Positions 35,968 to 44,751 of a DNA stretch of 64,000 nucleotides are shown piece after piece. Numbering within the stretch: the stretch's first letter is position 1; each line of letters begins with the position of its first letter. Source of the DNA: CBDCGV01 sp965216955 (lineage in GTDB: Bacteria > Bacteroidota > Bacteroidia > Chitinophagales > JADIYW01); assembly GCA_965216955.1 (NCBI GenBank), contig CBDCGV010000018.1:186001-250000 (forward strand), written 5' to 3'. Made by a program: the position numbers and the translations under genes. The notes beneath the pieces are model-generated. The model made no database searches and had not been told where the DNA came from. It worked only from the letters and a program-made list of their open reading frames with translations.

Positions 35968-36909
35968 ATGAAAACACACAAATTTAAATGGTTGCCAATA
36001 TTAGGATTGGCTTTAATTTTCAACTTATTTACTAGCTGTGACGAAGATTCTGAAACACTTTCATCAATTGTAGAAATTGCAACGGGAGATGATGACTTTA
36101 GCACTTTAGTTGAAGCGCTTCAAAAAGCTGGTTTAGTTAGTGCATTGGAAGGTGATGGTCCTTTTACTGTTTTTGCACCGACAAATGCAGCATTTAAAAC
36201 TTTACTTTCAGATAATGGTTTTTCATCATTAGATGATATCGATTCTGCTTCTTTGGCATCCATATTACTTTATCACGTGGTAAATGGCAAAGTACTTTCG
36301 ACTGACTTATCAAATGGATATGTTGAAACATTAAATAGCACCGGACCAAGCGATTCTAAAGTGAAGCTTCTTGTCAATATTGACGATGGTGTAATGTTAA
36401 ATGGCGCTTCAGAAGTTACTTCAGCGAACATAGAAGCCACAAACGGAGTAATACATGTTATTAATAAAGTATTATCGGTGCCAAACGTAGTGGATATAGC
36501 TACAAATAACTCTAATTTTTCATCTTTAGTTACCGCATTAACGAGAGATGGAAATACCTATACCAATTTACTTAATGGTGACGGGCCATTCACTGTTTTT
36601 GCACCTACAAATGAAGCTTTTACAGCTTTATTGGCATCAAATAATGATTGGACCACATTAGCCGATATCCCATCTGCAACACTAGATGCAGTTCTCCAAT
36701 ATCACGTTGTAAATAATGCGAATGTTCTTTCATCTTCACTAACAGATGAAATGAATGTGTCTACGTTTGGAGGAAATGATTTTACTGTTGATCTCACCAA
36801 TGGACCTCAAATAAAAACGGGTAGTAGTCAAACGGTAAACATTACTGTTACTGATGTTCAAGGATCTAATGGTATAGTACATGTAGTAGATGCAGTATTA
36901 GTTCCATAG
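35968..36909 (+). CDS. Fasciclin-domain lipoprotein (two FAS1 domains)
   Basis: A 313-residue predicted lipoprotein: lipobox NLFTSC at Cys 24, then Asp/Glu-rich mature start. Two FAS1 domains (about 30-170 and 172-313) each have the H1 motif DGPFTVFAPTNAAF / DGPFTVFAPTNEAF and an H2-like segment ending GVIHVINKVL / GIVHVVDAVL. FAS1 domains mediate weak cell-cell or matrix adhesion. A single gene with a strong bidirectional terminator behind it. Confidence 0.93.
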   Translation: MKTHKFKWLPILGLALIFNLFTSCDEDSETLSSIVEIATGDDDFSTLVEALQKAGLVSALEGDGPFTVFAPTNAAFKTLLSDNGFSSLDDIDSASLASILLYHVVNGKVLSTDLSNGYVETLNSTGPSDSKVKLLVNIDDGVMLNGASEVTSANIEATNGVIHVINKVLSVPNVVDIATNNSNFSSLVTALTRDGNTYTNLLNGDGPFTVFAPTNEAFTALLASNNDWTTLADIPSATLDAVLQYHVVNNANVLSSSLTDEMNVSTFGGNDFTVDLTNGPQIKTGSSQTVNITVTDVQGSNGIVHVVDAVLVP

Positions 36910-36943
36910 TAAAATCACAAATAGTTTTCTCTTTTATACTTAG

Positions 36944-36977
36944 AAAGACCATTGGCAACTGTCAATGGTCTTTCATA
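36944..36977. terminator. Bidirectional terminator between convergent genes
   Basis: Perfect 11-base inverted repeat aaagaccattg/caatggtcttt (36944-36954 and 36963-36973) with an eight-base loop and flanking A/T runs, placed between the fasciclin gene and the convergent gene ending at 36973. Confidence 0.8.
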
Positions 36978-37479
36978 TTTTAAAATCTAACAAACCAAAC
37001 TGCATCAAGTGATGTGCGTGATGTTTATACTGAAAAAGTGAAATTTCCTCTCTGTTTAATGAGCCAAAGAAAGGATGCATTACTGTTTTAAATGATTCAT
37101 CATCAACATAGCTCAAAAAATAATCCAACTCCTGCATCCATGCATTTAGAGCTTCCGTTAAATGTCCAAACTTAAGAGGAACCGTTTTTCCCTCAGGTAA
37201 TAAAGGAAATTTGAAATTGGGAACTAGCCCATAGTCACTTAACAAAAAAGCTTTTGACCGCTCCAATTTTTCTTTAGGAATCAATAATTCCATCTCTCTT
37301 TTATCCGATGAATTTTCAAGGATATAAATTAAATGCTCCACCATATGTTGAGCAGACATTATTCCCCATTTAGGGCTACTTTCTGATTTCAGTTTATTAA
37401 GGTATTTCGGCACTTCAGATGTTAAAAATTTAATCTGATCTGCTTCCATCCTAATTCTATATGGTTTATTCCCTCCCAT
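36973..37479 (-). CDS. DinB-like (DUF1569-type) four-helix protein
   Basis: A 168-residue protein with the look of the DinB/YfiT four-helix family. It has an early His in MSAQHMVEHLIYIL and two later His in YKHHAHHLMQFGLL, spaced as the three metal ligands of that fold, plus GHLTEALNAWMQELDYFL. Such proteins bind a divalent metal and often act as thiol transferases. It starts right after the preceding stop (37480); an internal ATG at 37449 is an alternative. Confidence 0.7.
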   Translation of the reverse strand: MGGNKPYRIRMEADQIKFLTSEVPKYLNKLKSESSPKWGIMSAQHMVEHLIYILENSSDKREMELLIPKEKLERSKAFLLSDYGLVPNFKFPLLPEGKTVPLKFGHLTEALNAWMQELDYFLSYVDDESFKTVMHPFFGSLNREEISLFQYKHHAHHLMQFGLLDFKI

Positions 37480-37827
37480 TTAATCGGTTCCAAAATCAAT
37501 TGGAATTTTCTTTTTATGAAGTCTATTTTCGAATTTGCAGAAAAAACCTAACGGAATTGGCGGCAAATTTAAATTTCCGATACTTTGATATTGCATCATT
37601 TCTCCTAACTCTAGAGAATCTAATTGGCCTATTGGTTTATTCTTTAAATCAATGTTTAATAAAACAATTGAATGCTTTTTACTCAAGGTATCTACTACGA
37701 CGCTATTTGCACTATCACTTAGAACCTGTCCCTTCAAGTTTAAACTAATAAAAAAGAAGCCAACTATAAAAATTAACCTTCGATTTAGCAATAAATGCCC
37801 TATCCCAAATATGCTGAGTACATCCAT
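37480..37827 (-). CDS. Small hypothetical secreted protein
   Basis: 115 residues with an N-terminal hydrophobic segment (LIFIVGFFFISLNLKGQ) that looks like a signal peptide cleaved near residue 33. The mature part (VVDTLSKKHSIVLLNIDLKN and a Pro-rich LNLPPIPLG) has no domain I recognise. If the ATG at 37827 is used, the gene overlaps the end of dps by 28 bases. It is coupled to the DinB-like gene, which begins on the next base. Confidence 0.55.
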   Translation of the reverse strand: MDVLSIFGIGHLLLNRRLIFIVGFFFISLNLKGQVLSDSANSVVVDTLSKKHSIVLLNIDLKNKPIGQLDSLELGEMMQYQSIGNLNLPPIPLGFFCKFENRLHKKKIPIDFGTD

Positions 37828-38270
37828 GAAATCTTTTCTTGTTGACTAATATAGTCACTCATTAGCGCATTAGTTCCCTCATCATCCGCTTTATCAGACA
37901 AATCAAGTAAATTTCTTTGTTTACTAATCAATACTTCTAAGCTTGACAAAATTGATTGAACAGCCTTTTCTCCATTACTAATATTTTTCTCTTGTTTTAT
38001 ATTTGCTATTTTCAGATAATCAACAAAAGTATGTTTAGGTGTATTCCCTAAAGTTAAGACCCGTTCTGCAATCTCATCAATCTTAATTTGTAGATCATTA
38101 TATAATTCTTCAAATTTAAGATGCAATTCGAAAAAGCTCTTCCCTCTAATATTCCAATGAAAGCCTCTAGTATTTTGATAAAAAATTTGATAGTTTGCTA
38201 ATAAATCATTTAAAGATTTTACTAGTTTTTCTGCATATTTAATTTCAATCCCAATTTTATTTTTTGACAT
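37800..38270 (-). CDS. dps: Dps/ferritin-like DNA-protection protein
   Basis: A 156-residue ferritin-like protein that oxidises and stores iron and shields DNA under oxidative stress. The ferroxidase segment GFHWNIRGKSFFELHLKFEE contains the conserved His, and DLQIKIDEIAERVLTLG the second group of ligands, with four helices overall. The usual length is about 155-165. It heads a minus-strand group of three overlapping or abutting genes. Confidence 0.93.
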   Translation of the reverse strand: MSKNKIGIEIKYAEKLVKSLNDLLANYQIFYQNTRGFHWNIRGKSFFELHLKFEELYNDLQIKIDEIAERVLTLGNTPKHTFVDYLKIANIKQEKNISNGEKAVQSILSSLEVLISKQRNLLDLSDKADDEGTNALMSDYISQQEKISWMYSAYLG

Positions 38271-38421
38271 AGTATTTAATTTTATAAGTCAAAAATATCA
38301 TCACTGACACATAGAATCAATTGATAATATTTATATTTAATTAGACAATATTTATAAGAAGTTTCTTTTCACATTGAAAGAACTTTTAGTTGAGGTTATT
38401 TGTTAGCTACAAAAAAAACAA

Positions 38422-39231
38422 ATGAGAATAATTGATCAAATAATGCCCTTCAAATCACAGTATAAAACCAAGACTTTCAATTTAAAAGGTAAAAAGGCAC
38501 TGATCGTAACTACAAGTCAAGCCACATTAGATATTATTGACGAAACAACGGACACTGTTATCAAAATAGGAAAGCCAACGGGAGTATATGCCGCAGAAAT
38601 GACGGAACCGTATTATGAATTTTTGGATGCGGGAATGGAAATAGACATCGCAAGTATAAAAGGAGGAAAAATACCAATAGAGAAACTTTCCCTTATGTGG
38701 CCTGTGGCAACAAAACATGACCAGAGATTTAAAAACGATAAGTTATTTAAAAGTAAGGTGTATAACTCATTAGAAATCTCAAATGCAAACATTAACGATT
38801 ATGATATTTTGTTTATGTCTGGAGGATGGGGAGCGGCATACGATTTAATGCAATCCAATGACTTAAATCAAAAGATAAGCGAAGCATACGCAAAGAAAAA
38901 AATACTTGGAAGTGTTTGTCATGGAGCACTTGGCTTTATTGGTGCCATTAAACCCGATAAATCGCCATTAGTAAAAGGAGTTAAAATGACTGGTGTAACT
39001 AATAAACAATTGAGCGAATTAGGAGTTGGAGTTACCCCAAAACACCCTGAAACAGAACTGAGAAATGCAGGAGCTCTTTACGAATTCTCAACTAATCCCA
39101 TTAAAGATTTTTTTGCCAACCATGTAGTTGTAGATGAAAAACACCTTATTGTTACAGGTCAAAATCAAAAAGGAGGAGTCGAAACTGCTCAAAAAGCAAT
39201 GGAGTTATTGATCAGTACATCTAAAAAATAA
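38422..39231 (+). CDS. DJ-1/PfpI-family protein (class I glutamine amidotransferase-like)
   Basis: A 269-residue protein of the DJ-1/PfpI superfamily. The nucleophile elbow is ILGSVCHGALGFIGA, with Cys followed by His. The acidic partner lies in YAAEMTEPYYEFLDAGMEID, and DYDILFMSGGWGAAYDLM is also typical. The closest characterised relatives are Hsp31-like chaperone/glyoxalase III proteins. No signal peptide. Single gene, divergent from dps, which may fit an oxidative or carbonyl stress role. Confidence 0.88.
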   Translation: MRIIDQIMPFKSQYKTKTFNLKGKKALIVTTSQATLDIIDETTDTVIKIGKPTGVYAAEMTEPYYEFLDAGMEIDIASIKGGKIPIEKLSLMWPVATKHDQRFKNDKLFKSKVYNSLEISNANINDYDILFMSGGWGAAYDLMQSNDLNQKISEAYAKKKILGSVCHGALGFIGAIKPDKSPLVKGVKMTGVTNKQLSELGVGVTPKHPETELRNAGALYEFSTNPIKDFFANHVVVDEKHLIVTGQNQKGGVETAQKAMELLISTSKK

Positions 39232-39235
39232 AAAA

Positions 39236-40024
39236 TTACACGTATAAATTTTCCTTAAACTTTTCTGCATTAATAGTTATATCATCCTCCCCAATTTGAT
39301 CAAATGGGTTTTCTAAATGGCTTTGAATATTATCTAAACTTACTAAAATTACCGAAAATAAAACTGGAATGACAAATTCCAATCCTTTGGAATAATCTTT
39401 TGATATATATGCAAAATAAGGTCCATATACCACCGGTAAAATTGAAATAAACACATTACTAAAAGTCCTTAATGTTCTAGGTGTTCTATATTGATATACA
39501 TGTTTAATTTGCTCAAAAGAAATCATCATTTTACTTAAAAATTGATTGCATCTTGAGACCTCACCACTTGCTAATCCATTATTTCTGAGCTGTTCCTTGA
39601 TAAAAACAGAAAGGTTAGAAAATGCATTATAGACATCTTTTTCGTTTTCGCGCATCTTCTTAACTGGTTCAGAGAACATTGTTCTGAGCGTCTGCAATAA
39701 TTTTTCTAGTAAATCTGAAAGTTGTGTTATGGCTTCTTCATTATGTTCTCCCAGCCAATCTCTAGCAGCAAAATGTAAAGCTCTACCATGAGCTTTTATA
39801 TTACCATAATCATCTAAAGCCACCTCTCTTCTTTTATAAGCCCCTCCAATTGAAAATACAATGGGAAAAATGATAGACGTACCAATTAAGGTAAGCGGGA
39901 AATCTGCTACTAAATCATATTTAGCACAAAAGAACGTAGATAAAACAGCTAGCAAAGTAATAATTAGAGTTTTAATATTGATTATTAAAAACAACTTTTT
40001 TAAGCCCTTCACTATAAACCTCAT
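39236..40024 (-). CDS. Bestrophin-like membrane protein
   Basis: A 262-residue inner-membrane protein with two N-terminal helices (about 13-65), a long helical cytoplasmic part and two later hydrophobic segments (about 190-235). The end, VSLDNIQSHLENPFDQIGED, is the conserved bestrophin-family signature. Bacterial bestrophins are homopentameric ion channels; ion selectivity is not predictable here. Convergent with the DJ-1 gene, only four bases apart. Confidence 0.82.
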   Translation of the reverse strand: MRFIVKGLKKLFLIINIKTLIITLLAVLSTFFCAKYDLVADFPLTLIGTSIIFPIVFSIGGAYKRREVALDDYGNIKAHGRALHFAARDWLGEHNEEAITQLSDLLEKLLQTLRTMFSEPVKKMRENEKDVYNAFSNLSVFIKEQLRNNGLASGEVSRCNQFLSKMMISFEQIKHVYQYRTPRTLRTFSNVFISILPVVYGPYFAYISKDYSKGLEFVIPVLFSVILVSLDNIQSHLENPFDQIGEDDITINAEKFKENLYV

Positions 40025-40079
40025 AATAATTTATTTATGGCGCAAAAGTAATCATCAAGATTATACTTCGACTAATAAA

Positions 40080-40110
40080 AAAAGGCACCTTATTAAAAGG
40101 TGCCTTTAAA
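40080..40110. terminator. Rho-independent terminator after the 40136 gene
   Basis: Perfect 11-base inverted repeat aaaggcacctt/aaggtgccttt (40081-40091 and 40097-40107) with a five-base loop and A/T runs on both sides. It lies downstream of the lipoprotein gene ending at 40136. Confidence 0.8.
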
Positions 40111-40135
40111 TTTTATTTGTCAATAAAGACTCTTC

Positions 40136-40798
40136 TTAGCAAGGAAGTGTATTACATATACCTGTTAGAATATCTTTTAGAATTGGTGTTACAATTGCAC
40201 AAACAATTGTTCCAACAAACGGGATACCTATTGCTGTACCAATTGCTTCACACAATTGAGGACCACCAATAAGTGCCGCAATTCCAACGATTCCGTTACA
40301 TAGGTCTCTCCAAAAACATCCAGCCCGCAAGTTTGCGCTACCAGCACCTGCAACCATATCTGTAAGTTCACTACTATTATCAATGGCTAGAGAGAATATT
40401 GCTTGTCTCTCTGCACTTTCTATGTCGCCTAGTTCTGGTAATTCATCATATAATCCCCCCAGGCTTTTACCAATATTATTAATGCTATTTGAAAATGCTT
40501 CAATAGAAATACCAAGTGCATCCTCTATCGCTGCAATCTCCTCTAATCCGAAATTTCCATTTTGAATTTTAGCAGACAATTCTTCTATTTCATCTATTCT
40601 ATCTGCCCAATTGTTATTTGCAGACACTGCTGCTAAATCAGTCAATGCTTCAACAGCATTTCTAAAATTATCGCTTTCAGATACTTTTTGATCTATAGAC
40701 TTGGCTTCAATTCCTCTATTCTCATCAGTAGAGCAAGAAGTAAACAAAAATGATCCTCCAAGGAAAGCCATAAATAATAAGAGTGTGTACTTTTTCAT
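40136..40798 (-). CDS. Hypothetical lipoprotein with hydrophobic six-Cys C-terminus
   Basis: A 220-residue predicted lipoprotein (lipobox FLFTSC, Cys 22). The middle is acidic and helical (ADRIDEIEELSAKIQNGNFG). The last 65 residues are quite different: Gly- and Ile-rich, hydrophobic, with six Cys (GCFWRDLCNGIVGIAALIGG to the final CNTLPC). This tail resembles small secreted disulfide peptides or membrane-inserting bacteriocin-like segments, but no family is recognised. Single gene with its own terminator. Confidence 0.65.
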   Translation of the reverse strand: MKKYTLLLFMAFLGGSFLFTSCSTDENRGIEAKSIDQKVSESDNFRNAVEALTDLAAVSANNNWADRIDEIEELSAKIQNGNFGLEEIAAIEDALGISIEAFSNSINNIGKSLGGLYDELPELGDIESAERQAIFSLAIDNSSELTDMVAGAGSANLRAGCFWRDLCNGIVGIAALIGGPQLCEAIGTAIGIPFVGTIVCAIVTPILKDILTGICNTLPC

Positions 40799-40910
40799 AG
40801 TATTGATTTAATTTGTATAATAGTTGATTTTATGAATTATAAATGAGCTATTTCTTAAAATTAGTTAAAAACTGTTTCGTTTTTGATTTAATCATTTTAA
40901 AAAAATGTAA

Positions 40911-41288
40911 ATGAATACTGTTCTTAAAGATATTGAGACGGAAAATGACCTAAAAAGGTTGTTTGAGTTGTTTTATAAGAAAGCTGAAAAAGATGAAATT
41001 ATAGGAAACAAGTTTGATGACATTGATATTCAATCACACATACCGATAATAGTCAATTTTTGGAATTCTATTATATTTTCTAAGGGTAAATATTCTGGAA
41101 GTCCATTTGATAAACATTTACCCTTAAACTTAGAAAAAAAACATTTTGACAGATGGCTTTACCTATTTGAAACAACTGTTTATGAATTATTTCATGGAGA
41201 CACAGCTAACTTAATGGTAAAAAGAGCATATTCCATTGGCGCTATTTTTCTTAGCAAAATAGAATATTTAGGAAAATATCATAATTAG
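40911..41288 (+). CDS. Group III truncated hemoglobin
   Basis: A 125-residue globin. The family pattern is visible: FYKKAEKDEIIGNKF, then NFWNSIIFSKGKYSGSPFDKHLPL, then KHFDRWLYLFETTV, where the His of KKHF is the likely proximal haem ligand. Group III trHbs bind oxygen or NO and have been linked to detoxification. No signal sequence. It converges on an esterase gene seven bases away. Confidence 0.88.
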   Translation: MNTVLKDIETENDLKRLFELFYKKAEKDEIIGNKFDDIDIQSHIPIIVNFWNSIIFSKGKYSGSPFDKHLPLNLEKKHFDRWLYLFETTVYELFHGDTANLMVKRAYSIGAIFLSKIEYLGKYHN

Positions 41289-41294
41289 AAATCC

Positions 41295-42224
41295 TTAAAG
41301 GTTAGCTCTCAAAAAGCGTACTATATCCTCCAGATAAATTGCATTTAAGCTTCCTGAATGCGTATTCCCTTGCGCAATGATTAGTTTAGAGGATACGCCC
41401 AAATTCTTTAATGCATCGTCCATTCTCTTTGCCTGTTGATATGGAACGATCTTATCTCTATCACCATTAATATTTAAAAAAGGTGGTGCATCTGCAGTAA
41501 CATAATCTAATGGATTTGCTTGTCGATACTTATCTGGGCACTCACTAATAAAACATCCTAATAATGCATATGGGGGTGATTGTTTATTGGTTTCATAATC
41601 AATCAAACACTCTCCACAATCCTTATCTCTTGTCATTGTAAAAAAGTCCACTGGTCCATGAATATTTACTACTGCTTGAACTTTTGAATTTTGGCTAAGA
41701 TGATTTCCTACATTTCCTTTAAGTCCAGGTTTATCGCCCGCCAAAGCAGCCATCATAGCTAAGTGAGCGCCAGCGGAATTACCCATCAAAGCAATTTTGT
41801 TTTTATCAATTTTTAAGGTTTTAGCATTAGCCTTTACCCAACGAATGGCAGCATTTACGTCATGCAACTGTACAGGAAATTTTGGTTTTCCATTACCTGC
41901 TAATCTATAATTAATTGAAATAACGGTAAACCCTTTTTCGGCTAAACGACTGTTAATACCTCTCTGGTCGTACTTGCTACCACCTGTCCAACCTCCACCA
42001 TGAATATATATAACTACAGGAGATATTCCCTTCGAGTTTTTAGCTCTCAAAACATCACATAATAAAGGTTCTCCGTTGACTTTAGCAAACTCTACATTTG
42101 TTACCAACTTAACATTCTCACTTACTTTTTGATTGTTCGAATGAACGGCTTCTTGTAAAATTGTACAATTTGTAAGAAAAATTGTTCCTACAACAAAACA
42201 GGTAATTAATTTAAAAATCCTCAT
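41295..42224 (-). CDS. Alpha/beta-hydrolase (esterase/lipase-like) lipoprotein
   Basis: A 309-residue predicted lipoprotein (lipobox-like FLTNC, Cys about 19) of the BD-FAE/hormone-sensitive-lipase type. The oxyanion motif HGGGW is followed by the nucleophile elbow MGNSAGAHLAMM, an Asp in the INGDRDKIVPY motif, and a C-terminal His in AQGNTHSG. The start is taken at ATG 42224; a TTG two codons upstream is also possible. Acts on ester bonds in the envelope; the substrate is unknown. Confidence 0.88.
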   Translation of the reverse strand: MRIFKLITCFVVGTIFLTNCTILQEAVHSNNQKVSENVKLVTNVEFAKVNGEPLLCDVLRAKNSKGISPVVIYIHGGGWTGGSKYDQRGINSRLAEKGFTVISINYRLAGNGKPKFPVQLHDVNAAIRWVKANAKTLKIDKNKIALMGNSAGAHLAMMAALAGDKPGLKGNVGNHLSQNSKVQAVVNIHGPVDFFTMTRDKDCGECLIDYETNKQSPPYALLGCFISECPDKYRQANPLDYVTADAPPFLNINGDRDKIVPYQQAKRMDDALKNLGVSSKLIIAQGNTHSGSLNAIYLEDIVRFLRANL

Positions 42225-42288
42225 GACCAATAATAATTCTTTCTAAAATACAAGTAATATCAAAAATGAAACCAAAATTTACAGCAGG

Positions 42289-43197
42289 CTAAGCTTCTTC
42301 TTTTTCCAGTGTAACCACTCTTTCTACCGGATTAAATGGACTTACTACAACTGCCCCACTTTCATCTATTAATGTAAGCACTATTTTTACAGCTCCACTT
42401 GGCAAACCTTCAATTATATAAGGACACCATTTTGTCAAAATAAATTCAGTTCCATTTATTTCCGCCTTTACTTTATAACCTTCTTCTGACAACTCTACAT
42501 TTACTAAATAAAAATCTAACATTAGTTTTTCGGTATCTTCTCCCTTATAGGTTCCTTTGGGCCTACTATAAAACATATGTGGTACAGATTCATCAATACT
42601 TTCCTCTCCATTGTCTCCAACACTAAACTGCCAAAGTTCAAAGGCATCAGGAGCTTTAACACTTTCATGATAAGATCTTGATAAAAAAGCCAAACCAACG
42701 TAGTCTCCTTTTTCCAAATTTTTAACCACTGTGGGCTCATAATGTGCCGAATATGGCTCGTTATTTAAAATGAAATGAATGTGTTGTCCTTTTGCTGAAT
42801 TAGCACATTGTTTCGTCTCCGCATCCTCCGTTTGACTTCCTAATTCATAATTCTCTACTTTGAACTGAAAGCTAACCTCTTCATTTGGCATCACTTCAGA
42901 AATACCTGATTCTAATGTAAGTTTTGCATCTGAAAATTGCGGAGAATAAACTTCTGTAAGTCTTAGATCGCCTTTTTCCAAAACAATAAGTGGAGATTTA
43001 ACGCAGCAAGACTTCGTACACCCAGGTTTACATGTTTGCTCTCCCTTTTTGCAACAGGCTTTTTTTTCACATCCTGGTTTACATTTAGTCTTTTTAGTGC
43101 AACATTTTTTCACACACTCTTTAGAACATGGGTTATTACTATTACATCCTGTAAGGCATAAAGTAAAGGCTAGAAAAAAAGACAAAAAAACTCTCAT
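42289..43197 (-). CDS. Lipoprotein with N-terminal Cys-rich (metallothionein-like) repeat
   Basis: A 302-residue predicted lipoprotein (LCLTGC, Cys 18). Directly after the lipid anchor come 12 Cys in 42 residues, arranged as three repeats of C-x3-C-x3/4-CC: Cys 24/28/32/33, 39/43/48/49 and 56/60/64/65, in a Lys-rich background. That is a metal-thiolate or disulfide-rich module. The rest (about 70-302) is beta-rich, with GQHIHFILNNEPYSAHYEP (three His) near the middle; the family is not recognised. Envelope metal binding is inferred. Confidence 0.7.
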   Translation of the reverse strand: MRVFLSFFLAFTLCLTGCNSNNPCSKECVKKCCTKKTKCKPGCEKKACCKKGEQTCKPGCTKSCCVKSPLIVLEKGDLRLTEVYSPQFSDAKLTLESGISEVMPNEEVSFQFKVENYELGSQTEDAETKQCANSAKGQHIHFILNNEPYSAHYEPTVVKNLEKGDYVGLAFLSRSYHESVKAPDAFELWQFSVGDNGEESIDESVPHMFYSRPKGTYKGEDTEKLMLDFYLVNVELSEEGYKVKAEINGTEFILTKWCPYIIEGLPSGAVKIVLTLIDESGAVVVSPFNPVERVVTLEKEEA

Positions 43198-43218
43198 AGC
43201 ATTTTCTTTTAGATGGAA

Positions 43219-44751
43219 CTAAGATAAAGCTTTTAATGATTGAAGTAAATATATTGCATGGACATTATTAACATCAGGAAACTCCTGTGCATTAATATCC
43301 GACTCTATTTTCTCTATTATCTGTTTACGCAATAATGAAAAATTATTCACATCCACTTTTCTGGCCTTCTTAATGGTGTGAACCATTTCATTTGGTAGTA
43401 TTTTTTTTAGCCTTGATTTTATTTTAGACGCCGATGTATTAATATCACGTCTATCCTTAGAAAAATCAATCTTATATTTATTAAAATGAAAATCAAACAA
43501 GTACTTATTGTAAAGTTTTTGACCATATCTTTCGTCATTACTAATTGAATACCAAAATCTTATCAAATCCAAATCCCAGAAAGGAAGCAAAAAATCTCCA
43601 CCAAAAAACTCAAATACTCGTGTACCATTTACTATGAATTTGGAAACTTTATTTAGAACAAACCAATTTTGATACGCTTCAAAAAAATTAAACTCATCGA
43701 TTGATTTACGCTTTATAAAGTATTCATCATTTTGTTTTTTAAAACCAAAATTTTGTGCAATAAAATTATTTAAGGCTGTTTCAGAAAAGTCTTTTACGTT
43801 TGTCTTTAGAAGACTTCCTCCTAATAGGTCTCCGCAATAACCAGGAATAGCTATAAAATTTTGTTCTAGTTTATCCTTCTTAGTTAATTCATTTAAGGCA
43901 AAAAATTCTTGCTCAAGTGGTAATGAAGTATAAAAATGGTTTTTGAAGGCATATTCCTGCCATCTATTTGCTCCAAAATGACTAAAGGCAGATTCATTAT
44001 ACTCAATAAAAGTCCATTGAAAATCAAGTTTTCTAGCAACTTTTTGGGCAATTCTTTTTTCAAAACTATTCTCCTTTCCGTAAGTATATGCCAATACATT
44101 TGTAAAGCCATATTCTTTTAAAATAGATAACAGCAAACGGGAGTCATATCCGCCTGATAATGGCACCAAAATTTGACGATTACCAATTAAACTATACCAC
44201 CTTTCAAATGCTTTTAGCGTAATTTTATTAAGGTCTTTCAATAAAACGTTAGTACTATCAAACTTTATTTTTGTTTGATGTTTAAAATAAGAGTAAATAA
44301 TACTAGTCTCCCCCTCAATCCATAAATATTCTCCGCCTTGTAATTGACTTACGCCCTTTTTTAATGTTTCATTACCAAGTGTACACCAGAAGTATTTTAA
44401 ATATGTGGATTGCCTCTCATTCCAATTATCTCTATCAAACTGCTCTACACAGTCTGTAATTAAAAGTGATGAATCAACCTGCTTGTATAATAATGGGAAA
44501 TATCGAATATGATCGACTGCAGCTGCTTTGAACTTTGGTGTATTAATTACTACAGCAAAATTACCGTTTAAGCTTTGCAACCTTTTTTCAAAATCATTTC
44601 GATCTTCTATGTTGGAAAACCATGCTGCAAGCGATTTATTCTCTTTGATCTTATCATTCAAAAAAGCGCGCCCAATTACATAAATTCCCTCTTTATTTCT
44701 AAACCACTTAAAAGACGAAAAAGGATATTCTAAATTGATGACTAGTTGCAT
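43219..44751 (-). CDS. Asparagine-synthase-like protein (class B ATP-pyrophosphatase domain)
   Basis: A 510-residue protein. The N-terminal third resembles the glutamine amidotransferase half of asparagine synthase but does not begin with the catalytic Cys2, so glutaminase activity is doubtful. The C-terminal domain has the ATP-binding loop VPLSGGYDSRLLLSIL and YTYGKENSFEKRIAQKVARK. Such proteins sit in surface polysaccharide loci. Here it directly follows a flippase gene, whose stop overlaps its start (TAATG), so a role in modifying an exported glycan is likely. Confidence 0.75.
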   Translation of the reverse strand: MQLVINLEYPFSSFKWFRNKEGIYVIGRAFLNDKIKENKSLAAWFSNIEDRNDFEKRLQSLNGNFAVVINTPKFKAAAVDHIRYFPLLYKQVDSSLLITDCVEQFDRDNWNERQSTYLKYFWCTLGNETLKKGVSQLQGGEYLWIEGETSIIYSYFKHQTKIKFDSTNVLLKDLNKITLKAFERWYSLIGNRQILVPLSGGYDSRLLLSILKEYGFTNVLAYTYGKENSFEKRIAQKVARKLDFQWTFIEYNESAFSHFGANRWQEYAFKNHFYTSLPLEQEFFALNELTKKDKLEQNFIAIPGYCGDLLGGSLLKTNVKDFSETALNNFIAQNFGFKKQNDEYFIKRKSIDEFNFFEAYQNWFVLNKVSKFIVNGTRVFEFFGGDFLLPFWDLDLIRFWYSISNDERYGQKLYNKYLFDFHFNKYKIDFSKDRRDINTSASKIKSRLKKILPNEMVHTIKKARKVDVNNFSLLRKQIIEKIESDINAQEFPDVNNVHAIYLLQSLKALS

